NCBI GenBank assembly: GCA_035651155.1 | Contig: DASRGG010000011.1 | Span: forward strand, 62,001-126,000 | Direction of reading: 5' to 3' | DNA length: 64,000 nt | Source: CF-39 sp035651155 | GTDB lineage: Bacteria; Chloroflexota; Limnocylindria; P2-11E | Part shown: one piece after another, positions 34,473-42,068 of the stretch | Numbering within the stretch: the stretch's first letter is position 1 | Layout of the letters: every line of letters starts with the position of its first letter | Translations under genes and position numbers: made by a program | The notes under the pieces: generated by a model | The model's input: only the letters and a program-made list of their open reading frames with translations | What the model was told of the DNA's origin: nothing | Databases searched by the model: none

Positions 34473-36737
34473 TCAGCCCTTCGCGAGCTTCGCGAAGGAC
34501 GCCATGAGCTTCTTCACTCCCTTGTCCGGGAACGCCACGGTGACCTCCTCGTCGTCGCTGCGCCGCATGCTCGAGACGACGACGCCGCTCCCCAGCGAGG
34601 GATGGCGCACGTGGTCGCCGGGACGGAAGCGCGTCCCGCTCGGTCCCGGTCGCTTCCTGGCCGCCTCGCTCCGCCCCGTCCACGCTCCCGGCAGTCCGGC
34701 GAGCGCGGTCTCGCGACGCGCCTCCTTGCGCTCCTCGTAGCGATCGCGGCCGCGATCCCAGTCGAGCTCGGCCCACTGATCGCGCTCCTCGGTCTCGATC
34801 GTCCCACGCACCTCGACGCCGTCCGAGGGAAGCTCGCGCAGGAAGCGCGACGGCGGGTTCTCGTTGGTGCGGCCGAAGAGCATGCGGCGGCGCGTGTACG
34901 AGAGGAAGCATCGATCCATCGCGCGCGTGATGCCGACGTAGCAGAGACGGCGCTCCTCCTCGAGCCGCGATTCGCCGTCGAGCGACCGCGCGTGCGGGAA
35001 GACGCCTTCCTCCATCCCGGTGAGGAACACGATCGGGAACTCGAGGCCCTTCACCGCGTGCAGCGTGATGAGCGTCGCCGCGGGCGCCGCCTCCATCCAT
35101 TCGTCCTGGTCGGAGACGAGCGCGACCTGCTCGAGGAAGGCGGGCAGCTGCTCGTCGAGCGGCAGCCCGACGAACTCCTCCGCGAGGCTGCGCAGCTCGA
35201 GGACGTTGGCCTGCCGCTCCTCGCCCTCCTCGGTTCCGTCCTTCAGGTAGGTGGCGTAGCTCGTTCCGCCGATCACCTGGTCGATGAGCTGCGGCAGCTC
35301 GCGCTCGACGACCTCGGCGCGAAGGCGCTCGAGCAACCGCCCGAACGCCGCGAGCGCGGACCGCTGGCGGGCGGGCACGTCCGCGATCTCCTCCGCCCGG
35401 AGGAGAGCCTGCGCCGCCGTGAGGCTCCACTCGCGCGCGAACGCGCGAAGGCTCGACCGCGTCTTGTCGCCGATGCCGCGCGGCGGCACGTTGAGCACGC
35501 GCGCGAGGGCGACGGAGTCCTGCGGGTTGCGGATGAGCCGCAGGTACGCGAGGACGTCCTTCACCTCACGCCGCTGATAGAAGGACACGCCTCCGACGAC
35601 CTGATACGCGAGCCCGAACGAGCGGAACACGTCCTCGATCGGCCGGGACTGCGCGTTCGTCCGGTACAGCACGGCGACGTCGCGCGCGCTCTTCACCTCG
35701 CCCTGACGCTGCAGGCGCTCGATCTCGCGAGCGATGAGCTCCGCCTCGTGGTGCTCGTCGTACGCCTGGAGGACGACGACGTCCGGGCCGCCGACGCGCT
35801 CGGTCCAGAGCTTCTTCTCCTTGCGCGCCGCGTTGTTGCGCACGACCGACCACGCCGCGTCGAGGATGCGCTGGGTGCTGCGGTAGTTCTGCTCGAGCTT
35901 CACGACCTTCGCGTTCGGATAGTCGCGCTCGAAGTCGAGGATGTTGCGCACGTCCGCGCCGCGCCACGAGAACACGCTCTGATCGTCGTCGCCGACGACG
36001 GCGAGGTTCTGCTTGAAGCCGGCGAGATGGCGAAGGAGCTCGTACTGCGCGCGGTTCGTGTCCTGGTATTCGTCGACCAGGACGTACTGATAGCGGTCCT
36101 GCCACCGCTCGAGCGCGCGGTCGCTCGTGGCGAACAGCCGGCATGCCAGCAGCAGCAGATCGTCGAAGTCGACCGCGTTGTTCTCACGGAGCAGCGATTC
36201 GTAACGCGGCCACACCCGCGCGATGACGCGCTCGAGCTGGCCCTTGGGCTGCTGCCCGAGATCCGCCGGCCCCTTCAGCTCGTTCTTCGCTCCCGAGATC
36301 GCCGCGCCGATCGCGCCGGGCGCGAAGAGCTTCTCGCTGACACCCTCCTCGGCCATCGCCTGCCGCAGGAGCGCGCGCTGGTCGCCCTCGTCGTAGATCG
36401 CGAAGCCGCGGTCGAGCCCCACGAGCGGCCCGTCGTGCCGCAGGAGCCGCGCGCAGAACGCGTGGAAGGTGCCCACGGTGAGCTCGTCGAGCCGTTCGCG
36501 ACCGACCAGGCGATCGAGCCGTTGGCGCATCTCGCGCGCCGCCTTGTTCGTGAAGGTCACGGCGAGGATCGAGCGCGCCGGTACGCCCTCGCGGATGAGG
36601 TAGGCGATGCGATGCGTGAGCACGCGGGTCTTGCCGGAGCCGGCGCCGGCGAGGATGAGCAGCGGACCGTCCTTGTGAGTCACGGCCGTGCGCTGCTCCG
36701 GATTGAGGGGGTCGAGGATGGGGTCTGGGGCCACCAC
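34473..36737 (-). CDS. pcrA: UvrD/PcrA-family ATP-dependent DNA helicase
   Basis: An SF1A 3'-5' helicase. Motifs: LNPEQRTAVTHKDGPLLILA (Q motif), AGAGSGKTRVLTHRI (I), FTNKAAREMR (Ia), LVDEYQDTNRAQYELLRHL (II), VVGDDDQSVFSWRGA (III), LEQNYRST (IV), ITLHAVKGLEFPIVFLTG (V) and CYVGITRAMD (VI). The C-terminus has a short basic linker and the PcrA-type domain FRPGDHVRHPSLGSGVV. The frame extends to an ATG-like start at 36845, but the GTG at 36737 just before the Q motif gives a normal 754 residues. PcrA acts in excision repair and replication restart. It lies downstream of a DnaA-box-like cluster. Confidence 0.94.
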   Translation of the reverse strand: MVAPDPILDPLNPEQRTAVTHKDGPLLILAGAGSGKTRVLTHRIAYLIREGVPARSILAVTFTNKAAREMRQRLDRLVGRERLDELTVGTFHAFCARLLRHDGPLVGLDRGFAIYDEGDQRALLRQAMAEEGVSEKLFAPGAIGAAISGAKNELKGPADLGQQPKGQLERVIARVWPRYESLLRENNAVDFDDLLLLACRLFATSDRALERWQDRYQYVLVDEYQDTNRAQYELLRHLAGFKQNLAVVGDDDQSVFSWRGADVRNILDFERDYPNAKVVKLEQNYRSTQRILDAAWSVVRNNAARKEKKLWTERVGGPDVVVLQAYDEHHEAELIAREIERLQRQGEVKSARDVAVLYRTNAQSRPIEDVFRSFGLAYQVVGGVSFYQRREVKDVLAYLRLIRNPQDSVALARVLNVPPRGIGDKTRSSLRAFAREWSLTAAQALLRAEEIADVPARQRSALAAFGRLLERLRAEVVERELPQLIDQVIGGTSYATYLKDGTEEGEERQANVLELRSLAEEFVGLPLDEQLPAFLEQVALVSDQDEWMEAAPAATLITLHAVKGLEFPIVFLTGMEEGVFPHARSLDGESRLEEERRLCYVGITRAMDRCFLSYTRRRMLFGRTNENPPSRFLRELPSDGVEVRGTIETEERDQWAELDWDRGRDRYEERKEARRETALAGLPGAWTGRSEAARKRPGPSGTRFRPGDHVRHPSLGSGVVVSSMRRSDDEEVTVAFPDKGVKKLMASFAKLAKG

Positions 36738-36743
36738 GCCAAT

Positions 36744-36986
36744 TGTGGACGTGAATGTGGATAAAGGCCTTTCCTCGCGGCCGCCCGCGGGGCACTCTTC
36801 GCGGCCTATCCCGAGAAGCTGTCGTGGGGCGAGCGATCGGCCCACGCCGGAGTCTCGGGATTCGCTTTTCCGCCCCGGCGTGGACCGCGCCCGCCGCTCG
36901 CGTCGCTCGGCCGCGTCGGCGCGTGTTCACGCCCGGTGGAAAACTCGCCACGTTTGGTGGATGACCGTCGCGCGAGTCGTGGATAA
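36744..36986. promoter_or_regulatory. Cluster of DnaA-box-like sequences
   Basis: Upstream of the helicase gene lie five sequences related to the DnaA box (reverse complement TGTGGATAA), all in the same orientation. One is a perfect match, TGTGGATAA at 36756-36764. CGTGGATAA (36978-36986) differs at one base. TGTGGACGT (36744-36752), GGTGGATGA (36956-36964) and GGTGGAAAA (36935-36943) are weaker. Such clusters occur at replication origins and in DnaA-regulated promoters. No dnaA, dnaN or rpmH is present here. Confidence 0.5.
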
Positions 36987-37218
36987 GAGGATTGAGCGCC
37001 GCGCAAGCGAGCCGTATGTTCTCCCCGTCCCGAGGGGTCTGCTAAAGGGACCGGGCCTAAGATTCCATCAAGGGCGGCGGTCCCCGGGAGCGCAACCGGA
37101 GATAGCATCAAAGGCGGTCCGAGAGGAAATCGAGGATCGGCTCCACGGCCAGGCCGCTGACCATCGATGCAGCGGTCGGGCACGGAGGCAGGTCGCTCGG
37201 GACGCTTCTTTCGGTGAG
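36987..37218. other. Noncoding stretch without a recognised feature
   Basis: No supported gene, tRNA or riboswitch family is recognised. It contains two partly similar segments, ATCAAGGGCGGCGGTCC near 37070 and ATCAAAGGCGGTCC near 37106, suggesting a degenerate repeat or a structured RNA. Its end is the first copy of the island-flanking repeat. Confidence 0.4.
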
Positions 37219-37236
37219 TATCCCGTCGGAGCAGGG
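37219..37236 (+). repeat. Direct repeat, left copy, flanking the accessory island
   Basis: TATCCCGTCGGAGCAGGG, 18 bp, identical to 39126-39143 in the same orientation. Both copies are preceded by GAGT (with one extra T in the right copy). The two copies bracket the toxin-antitoxin, regulator and transposase genes. Confidence 0.85.
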
Positions 37237-37268
37237 GGCGTCCCTGGACCGGCGGGATTTCCTTTTTC
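37220..37268. terminator. Nested inverted repeat followed by a T-rich tract
   Basis: An outer stem ATCCCG/CGGGAT (37220-37225 and 37253-37258) encloses an inner stem CAGGG/CCCTG, and the structure is followed by TTTCCTTTTT on the plus strand. It looks like a Rho-independent terminator or the remnant of an element end. hicA ends just beyond it on the opposite strand. Confidence 0.45.
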
Positions 37269-37290
37269 CTGTGTGGTTCCGAGGTGGCGA

Positions 37291-37536
37291 CTACGTGAGG
37301 CCGTACTTCTCGATCAGTGCCGCAAGGCCCTTCTTGCCAATCCCCGTTTGTCGCGGGCCAAGAATTGCGCCGAGGGTTCCGTCCGGGATCGGCTTCTTCT
37401 TGTCTGGCACCACCGTTGGATAGTGCCCAGGCTTTTGGAGGGCGATGCCATGCGTGCTGCGGCCCTTTTCGACCCAACCGTCCTTCTGGAGCAGTCGAAT
37501 CAGTTGCTTGCCGGTGACGGCCGGTATCTCGCCCAC
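37291..37536 (-). CDS. HicA-like type II toxin (mRNA interferase family)
   Basis: An 81-residue protein of the HicA/YcfA fold: VTGKQLIRLLQKDGWVEKGR, then the catalytic His in RSTHGIAL, PTVVPDKKKPIPDGTLGAIL and a C-terminal basic helix. HicA toxins are double-stranded-RNA-binding-fold ribonucleases that cleave mRNA when freed from HicB. It follows its antitoxin by 12 bp (antitoxin first). The classic GSHH segment is altered to STHG, so activity is plausible but not certain. It is the first gene of the accessory island. Confidence 0.8.
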   Translation of the reverse strand: MGEIPAVTGKQLIRLLQKDGWVEKGRSTHGIALQKPGHYPTVVPDKKKPIPDGTLGAILGPRQTGIGKKGLAALIEKYGLT

Positions 37537-37548
37537 CGGCCGAGCATG

Positions 37549-37890
37549 TTAAGCCGAAACCGGAACCGCGTAAGTGGTAGAGAACGCGGCGCCACCGCCG
37601 AGCGCCACCACGGGCGCGTCAGTCTTGACCTGTGCGGGCACGTTCGCGCCCGCGGGGTAGAGCTTGATCCCATGCTCCTTGAAGAACTTCGCACGCTGTC
37701 CTGTCTGCTCAAGCGTGCTCAGGTGAAGCTCGATCAGTTCCGCGATCTCAGCCTGAACATCCTCAAACGAGTCGGCGTACGTCGCCGTGCCGAGCTCCAC
37801 GCACTCGGCCAACCACTGGTCACCGTCCTGCGTGAAGCGAACAGTGAGAACGACCTTGCTGACTGCCTTCGCCTTGCCTAGCGCCACCAT
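37549..37890 (-). CDS. HicB-like antitoxin
   Basis: A 113-residue protein with the HicB partial-RNase-H fold: VSKVVLTVRFTQDGDQWLAE, then CVELGTATYADSFEDVQAEI, AELIELHLSTLEQTGQ and FFKEHGIKLYP. HicB-type antitoxins bind HicA and often repress their own promoter. No C-terminal HTH or RHH is evident; the tail after residue 85 is low complexity. The ATG at 37890 starts just before the fold; an ATG at about 37947 would add a poorly conserved leader. Codon use and composition are visibly less GC-rich than in the flanking chromosome. Confidence 0.75.
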   Translation of the reverse strand: MVALGKAKAVSKVVLTVRFTQDGDQWLAECVELGTATYADSFEDVQAEIAELIELHLSTLEQTGQRAKFFKEHGIKLYPAGANVPAQVKTDAPVVALGGGAAFSTTYAVPVSA

Positions 37891-37951
37891 GTCTACCGCC
37901 CCCACTTCGCACCCCCACCCGTCACCCACCGTCCTGTGCGAGTCCATGTTG

Positions 37952-37986
37952 TATATACGACCGGCAGACGATTCGTGACCGGTCAC
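37952..37986 (-). promoter_or_regulatory. Promoter and palindromic operator of the HicBA operon
   Basis: In the divergent region, a perfect 12-bp palindrome GTGACCGGTCAC (37975-37986) lies just upstream of a TATATA hexamer (37952-37957) that reads as a -10 element for the hicB strand with a 17-bp spacer from GGTCAC. The arrangement suggests autoregulation by HicB or control by the divergent regulator. Confidence 0.5.
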
Positions 37987-38027
37987 TTCCTCAACATACG
38001 CAGGATTCCGGCCATTCCCTCGTGTGC

Positions 38028-38057
38028 TTGACAGAAGCCTTACGTAATCCTTACGAT
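38028..38057 (+). promoter_or_regulatory. Sigma-70-type promoter of the small regulator gene
   Basis: The -35 TTGACA (38028-38033) is perfect and is followed after 18 bp by TACGAT (38052-38057). The expected transcription start falls at about 38064, which is the first base of the GTG start codon, so the mRNA would be leaderless. A palindrome TTACGTAA (38040-38047) and a second CTTACG lie within the spacer and could be an operator. Confidence 0.7.
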
Positions 38058-38063
38058 ACGCGG

Positions 38064-38423
38064 GTGAATTACGGCGCGGCCTGGGATGCGGTCGTGGCGC
38101 TAGCCCGTGCGAGGCGGGGTGAGGATTTCACCACGGCCGATCTAGCGAAGTTCCTTGCTATTAGTCGGCAGTCCGCGCACGCATGGCTTAAGCGGTTTGT
38201 CGAGGACAAGCGCCTCGTCCCCGTTGGACACGGGCGCGCGACGCGCTACCGCGTAGCTCCTTACGACCCGCCCAGAATCGCGCTCACACGGCCAGCCCCC
38301 CAAATCGCTACGAGTACGTCAACGGCCCGCGCTTCGGTGTGGGGCGGCGGTGTACCAACGCTGACCGACGCCGGAACTGCCTCCGCAACTGATGTGGCGA
38401 AGCGCGAGCCGGAGCGCGACTGA
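38064..38423 (+). CDS. Small winged-helix-like DNA-binding protein
   Basis: A 119-residue protein. Residues 1-70 (NYGAAWDAVVALARARRGED, then FTTADLAKFLAISRQSAHAW and LVPVGHGRATRYRVAP) have the helix-turn-helix plus wing pattern of MarR/winged-helix regulators. The C-terminal 50 residues are a Ser/Thr/Ala-rich tail of no recognised fold. The GTG at 38064 coincides with the predicted transcription start; a GTG at 38022 lies upstream of the -35 and is rejected. It is divergent from hicBA and 5 bp before the transposase. Codons such as CTA, ATT and AGT mark it as foreign to its neighbours. Confidence 0.65.
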   Translation: MNYGAAWDAVVALARARRGEDFTTADLAKFLAISRQSAHAWLKRFVEDKRLVPVGHGRATRYRVAPYDPPRIALTRPAPQIATSTSTARASVWGGGVPTLTDAGTASATDVAKREPERD

Positions 38424-38428
38424 GACGT

Positions 38429-39181
38429 ATGGCGAAGATGGAGCGCTACACACGCAAGGATTTTGAGCGGGACTTCCCAGATGACGACGCGTGCCTGAAC
38501 TGGCTGTTCGCAGTCGCAAACCCTGACCCAATCACCTGCGCGGGATGCGGCAAGGTGACGAAGTTCTACCGCGTAAAGCGCCGCAAGGCGTTCGCGTGTG
38601 GCGACTGCGGAGACTTGCTTTACCCAATGGCAGGCACGATCTACGAGAAGTCACGTACGCCACTCAAGACGTGGTTCCTCGCCGTCTACCTCATGAGTAG
38701 CACGCGAACGGGCGTGTCCGCGAAGTGGCTTGAGCGCTCCGTGGGTGTGACCTACAAGACGGCGTGGCGCATGTTTCGGCAGATTCGATCCATGCTCGAT
38801 GAGGGCGAGCCTGCGCCACTGCGCGGCATGGTCGAGATTGACGAGACCTATATCGGCGGCAAGAAGCATGGCATGGGGCGTGGCGCGGTCGGCAAGGCCG
38901 TTGTGCTGGGCATGTACGAGCGCGGCGGACGTGTCGTGGCCGAGGTCGTTCAGGACACCAAGCGCAAGAGCATCGAGCCTGTCGTGCTAAAGCGCGTCGC
39001 CCAGGGTGCCGCGATCTTCACCGACGAGCTGAACACGTACGACAGCCTGCCGAAGCGCGGCATGGTCCATATGCGGGTCAATCACAAGGCGAAGCGTTGG
39101 GTCACCGAGGGCATCGCGCCTGAGTTATCCCGTCGGAGCAGGGAGACCTCCTGTACGGTCCCACCCCACACCGACTCCTGA
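38429..39181 (+). pseudogene. IS1595-family (ISXO2-like) transposase, 3' truncated
   Basis: The N-terminal zinc ribbon reads CAGCGKVTKFYRVKRRKAFA and CGDCGDLLYP. The DDE domain has the first Asp in GMVEIDETYIGGKK and the second in AAIFTDELNTYDSLPKRG. Family members continue after VNHKAKRWV with the third catalytic acidic residue in a segment like NTIE-FW-LLKRG, followed by about 60 residues. Here the frame instead runs through TEGIAPELSRRSRETS into unrelated sequence and stops at 39181. The break coincides with the right copy of the 18-bp repeat. The enzyme is therefore almost certainly inactive. No intact terminal inverted repeat was seen. Confidence 0.85.
39126..39143 (+). repeat. Direct repeat, right copy, at the transposase break point
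   Basis: TATCCCGTCGGAGCAGGG, identical to 37219-37236. It lies exactly where the transposase reading frame leaves the family consensus, so it marks a recombination junction. The palindromic extension of the left copy is not conserved here. Confidence 0.85.
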
Positions 39182-39265
39182 CCGTTCCCTAACGGCCCGC
39201 CGCAGGCGGCCGCTACATGACCGAAGGGGCCCGGGCGGGAGTCTGGGTCCGCGGAGGACGGGGCG

Positions 39266-39692
39266 ATGCGACACCTGGTGAGCGGGGCTCACCGCGGCGT
39301 TCACGGCACTCATCCTGGGCACGCTCATCGCCGGCGCGGCGGACGCGGCGCGCGCCGCGGACGCGGCCAAACGGCAGCAGGCGGCGCGGGCGATCGTCGC
39401 CGACACCTCCATCGACGAGACGACGGCCGACGCGGCCGCCTACCGCGCCCAGCTCGAGGCGGCGCTCGCACAGCTCAATGCCGCGCACGCGCAGCTCCAG
39501 TCTCGCGACGCCGCCTACCGCGATCTGCTCGCGACCTCGCAGGGCAACGTCGATCGTCTCCGGACCGCGAACGCCCAGTTGCAGCAACAGCTCGCGCAGG
39601 CCGCCGCGCGCATCCAGCAGGCCGAGGCCCTCGCCGCGCAGGCCCGGGCCGCGACGACACCCGTGCGCCGTGAAGCGCACGACGACGACTAG
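39266..39692 (+). pseudogene. Coiled-coil membrane-anchored protein, frameshifted
   Basis: The ATG at 39266 has a GGAGG site (39253-39257) 8 bp upstream. It reads MRHLVSG and then loses frame at a GGGG run (39284-39287). Removing one G gives a continuous product of about 141 residues: LTAAFTALILGTLIAGAADA (a membrane or signal segment) followed by a long Ala/Gln-rich coiled coil (AAYRAQLEAALAQLNAAHAQ and ANAQLQQQLAQAAARIQQAE) ending EAHDDD. The shifted frame has its own stop just upstream and no start. Either a recent loss-of-function indel or a sequence error. It leads into the ferric-reductase-like gene cluster. Confidence 0.65.
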
Positions 39693-39694
39693 CA

Positions 39695-39978
39695 ATGAAC
39701 ACGAAGGAGCTCGGCTCGACCCTTCGTCGCGGCGTCGTCGCCGGCACGATCGCCGGATCGGTGTCCGGGTGGGCCGCGTTCGCCGCGCACGCGGCGATCG
39801 TGCCGTCGCGCTGCCGGAGCCGACGCCCGTCGTTCCCCCGCGGCTGCCGCCGCTTCCCGCGGCGCCGTCGCTCGCGCCCTTGCCGGACGTGAAGAGCGTG
39901 CCGGCCGCCTCGACGGCCGTGCTCCCGCCGGTGCACGCGACCAGCGTCGCGCCCGCGACGACCACCCGCAGATCCTGA
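39695..39978 (+). pseudogene. Membrane-anchored Pro-rich protein, frameshifted
   Basis: It starts MNTKELGSTLRRGVVAGTIA and continues GSVSGWAAFAAHAA, a basic N-terminus with one transmembrane helix. The frame then breaks near 39797-39802. After one added base the -1 frame continues ALPEPTPVVPPRLPPLPAAP and ends ATTTRRS at 39978, giving about 94 residues in all. Without the correction the product is an arginine-rich 65-residue stub. The corrected stop overlaps the ATG of the next gene (TGATG), which supports the shifted frame as genuine coding sequence. Confidence 0.6.
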
Positions 39979-40685
39979 TGGCGGGTCGCGAAGCCGCGAA
40001 CGCGTCGACCGCGCCGCGCGGGCTCGGGATCGTCACGCTCGTCGGCGGCGGGCTCGCCGGCGGTGCGGTGGCGTTCTCGGTGGCGACGTCCGGCGAGGTC
40101 GCGGCGATGCCGGAGGAGCTCACGATGCTCATCTGGTACGCGATCCGCGTCACGGGCGTCACCGCGTACATCGCGCTGTGGCTCACGACGGTCGCCGGCC
40201 TGTGCATCTCGGGACAGCTCGGCGGCAAGTGGCTTCCCGGCGCGCTCCTCTACCCGCTGCATCAGCTCGGCGACCTCGCGCTGTCGCTCATGGTCCTGCA
40301 CGCGGCGCTGCTGCTCGGCGACCACTACGCGCAGTTCACGCCCGCTTCGCTCGTCGTGCCGTTCACGGCGGTCTATCGACCGGAGTGGACCGGCCTCGGC
40401 ATCATCGCGCTCTACCTCTCGGCGATCGTGTTCTGGAGCGTCCACCCGCGCTCGCGCATCGGCTATCGCGCGTGGCACGCGATCCACCTCGTCTCGTTCG
40501 CGGCGTTCGCGCTCGCGCTGGCGCACGGCTTCGCCTCGGGCAGCGACTCCGGCTCCGCCGCGATGCGGCTCATGTATCTCGTGACGGGTCAGATCGCGAT
40601 CGTGCTGGTCAGCCTGCGCATCTGGCGCCAGAGGCCGAAGACGAAGGCGGGCGAGCGTCCCCGCCCCGCGGCCGCGCGGGGCTGA
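39978..40685 (+). CDS. Ferric-reductase-like transmembrane protein
   Basis: A 235-residue integral membrane protein with about six helices, of the ferric reductase/NOX/YedZ-like b-type cytochrome superfamily. Candidate haem-binding histidines are in LLYPLHQLGDLALSLMVLHA and RAWHAIHLVSFAAFALALAH. The N-terminal segment GLGIVTLVGGGLAGGAVAF and the loop EELTMLIWYAIRVTGVTAY are recognisable. There is no FAD/NAD domain, so electrons probably come from a separate partner. It is coupled to the preceding Pro-rich gene and 49 bp before the sigma gene. Confidence 0.8.
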   Translation: MAGREAANASTAPRGLGIVTLVGGGLAGGAVAFSVATSGEVAAMPEELTMLIWYAIRVTGVTAYIALWLTTVAGLCISGQLGGKWLPGALLYPLHQLGDLALSLMVLHAALLLGDHYAQFTPASLVVPFTAVYRPEWTGLGIIALYLSAIVFWSVHPRSRIGYRAWHAIHLVSFAAFALALAHGFASGSDSGSAAMRLMYLVTGQIAIVLVSLRIWRQRPKTKAGERPRPAAARG

Positions 40686-40734
40686 TCCCGGAGCGGTACA
40701 TCCGCCGCTGGACGGCATTCGTACATTCGTCGAG

Positions 40735-41328
40735 ATGACCGACGAGGTCCCCAGGCGCGACGCGGCCGTGCCCTCGGACGACACCTTGATCACCGCCCTC
40801 GCGGGGCGCGATCTGGGCGCGCTCGCGGCCTTGTACGACCGCTATGGGCGCATCGCCTACGCGCTCGCGTACCGGATCCTCGGCGAGCCGGAGGCCGCGG
40901 AGGACGTCGTGCACGACGGCTTCATCTCGGCGTGGCGCGGCGCGACGAGCTACCGCTCGGAGCGCGGCAACGTACGCGGCTGGCTGCTCTCGATCGTCCA
41001 TCACCGCGCGGTCGACGTGCTGCGCCGCAAGACCACCTTCCGACCGGCACCGCTCGAGGCCGCGGAGCACCGCGCCGCCGACGACGACACCGCCGAGGAA
41101 GCGACCCGCAACGTCGAGCACGCGAGCGTGCGCGCCGCCCTCGAGGCGCTCCCGCCCGCGCAGCGCCGAACCATCGAGCTCGCCTACTTCGGCGGCTACA
41201 CGCATGTCGAGCTCGCGGACCTCATGGGCGTGCCGCTCGGGACGGTGAAGGGGCGCATGCGCATCGGCCTGCAGAAGCTGCGGCGCGCGCTCGAGCTGCA
41301 ACACCGGACCGAAGAGGTGACGCGATGA
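40735..41328 (+). CDS. ECF sigma factor, SigK-like
   Basis: A 197-residue ECF sigma factor. Region 2: ALYDRYGRIAYALAYRILGE, then AAEDVVHDGFISAWRGATSY and GWLLSIVHHRAVDVLRRK. Region 4: LPPAQRRTIELAYFGGYTHV, ELADLMGVPLGTVKGRMRIG and LQKLRRAL. The downstream anti-sigma gene of RskA type starts inside its stop codon (ATGA), which is the usual SigK-RskA arrangement. Such pairs respond to redox or cell-envelope state. The upstream ferric-reductase-like gene is the likely target or signal source; this is inference. Confidence 0.93.
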   Translation: MTDEVPRRDAAVPSDDTLITALAGRDLGALAALYDRYGRIAYALAYRILGEPEAAEDVVHDGFISAWRGATSYRSERGNVRGWLLSIVHHRAVDVLRRKTTFRPAPLEAAEHRAADDDTAEEATRNVEHASVRAALEALPPAQRRTIELAYFGGYTHVELADLMGVPLGTVKGRMRIGLQKLRRALELQHRTEEVTR

Positions 41329-42068
41329 CGCACGTGGTCGACGACCTCGAGCTGTACGCGCTCGACGCGCTGCCGGCCGCGGACCGCGCACGCATCACCG
41401 CGCATCTCGCCGAGTGCCCGGCGTGCCGCGAGCAGGCGCGACTCCTGGAGGAGGTCGCCGTCGAGCTGCCCGACACGCTGCCGCAGCAGGAGGTCCCCGC
41501 GCGTCTGCGCAGCCGCATCCTCGCGTCGGCGCGCGCCGACCTCGCCGCGCCGGCCGCCCGCCGCGGCACCGCATGGACCGCGTGGCTCAGCCCGACGCGG
41601 CTCGCGCTCGCCGGCCTCGTCGCCGCGGTGCTCGTCCTCGGGACGGTCGATCTCGCCCTGATGCGCCAGCGCGACGAGGCGCTCGCGCAGCGCGACTCGT
41701 ACGGCGCCGTCGTCGCCCGCGTCGCGCACGGCGGGAAGAGCTGGTACATGGCCGGCCTCGACCGCTGGGCCGGCTCCGGCGGGACGCTCTTCGCGCCCGC
41801 GAAGCCGGACCTGTCTCCGTACATCGTCTTTCACGACCTGCGTCCGCTCGACGCGGGGACGGTCTACGCGCTGTGGCTCGTCGACCCCGACGGGCACTGG
41901 GTGCGCGCCGCGAACTTCCGACCGACCGGCGACACGGCGCAAGCCGTGATCCTCGACGAGCCGGTGAGCGGATACACCCAGTGCGCCGTGACCGTGGAGA
42001 CCGCGCGCGAGGGCCGCCGCGCGGGTCCGCTGGTCATGCAGTCGCGCATCGGTCCGCCGGCGCAGTAG
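41325..42068 (+). CDS. RskA-type anti-sigma factor
   Basis: A 247-residue single-pass membrane protein. The cytoplasmic zinc-finger anti-sigma domain reads LELYALDALPAADRARITAH, then LAECPACREQARLLEEVAVE. A transmembrane helix (LALAGLVAAVLVLGTVDLAL, about 93-112) separates it from an extracytoplasmic anti-sigma-K/RskA C-terminal domain with GKSWYMAGL, LDAGTVYALWLVDPDGHWV and AVTVETAREGRRAGPLVMQ. The ATG overlaps the sigma stop. The 3' end overlaps the 3' end of the convergent phosphodiesterase gene by 35 bp. Confidence 0.9.
   Translation: MTHVVDDLELYALDALPAADRARITAHLAECPACREQARLLEEVAVELPDTLPQQEVPARLRSRILASARADLAAPAARRGTAWTAWLSPTRLALAGLVAAVLVLGTVDLALMRQRDEALAQRDSYGAVVARVAHGGKSWYMAGLDRWAGSGGTLFAPAKPDLSPYIVFHDLRPLDAGTVYALWLVDPDGHWVRAANFRPTGDTAQAVILDEPVSGYTQCAVTVETAREGRRAGPLVMQSRIGPPAQ

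Noticed and set aside
36987..37218. A riboswitch or other structured RNA
   Set aside because: Compared by eye with common families (glycine, cobalamin, c-di-GMP, c-di-AMP, RNase P, tmRNA); no match was convincing.
36806..37477. A 223-codon open frame over the DnaA-box-like cluster
   Set aside because: Low-complexity composition, no RBS, and it overlaps hicA on the same strand in a different frame.
38022..38063. GTG at 38022 as start of the small regulator
   Set aside because: It lies upstream of the -35 of the gene's best promoter, so it would not be transcribed from it.
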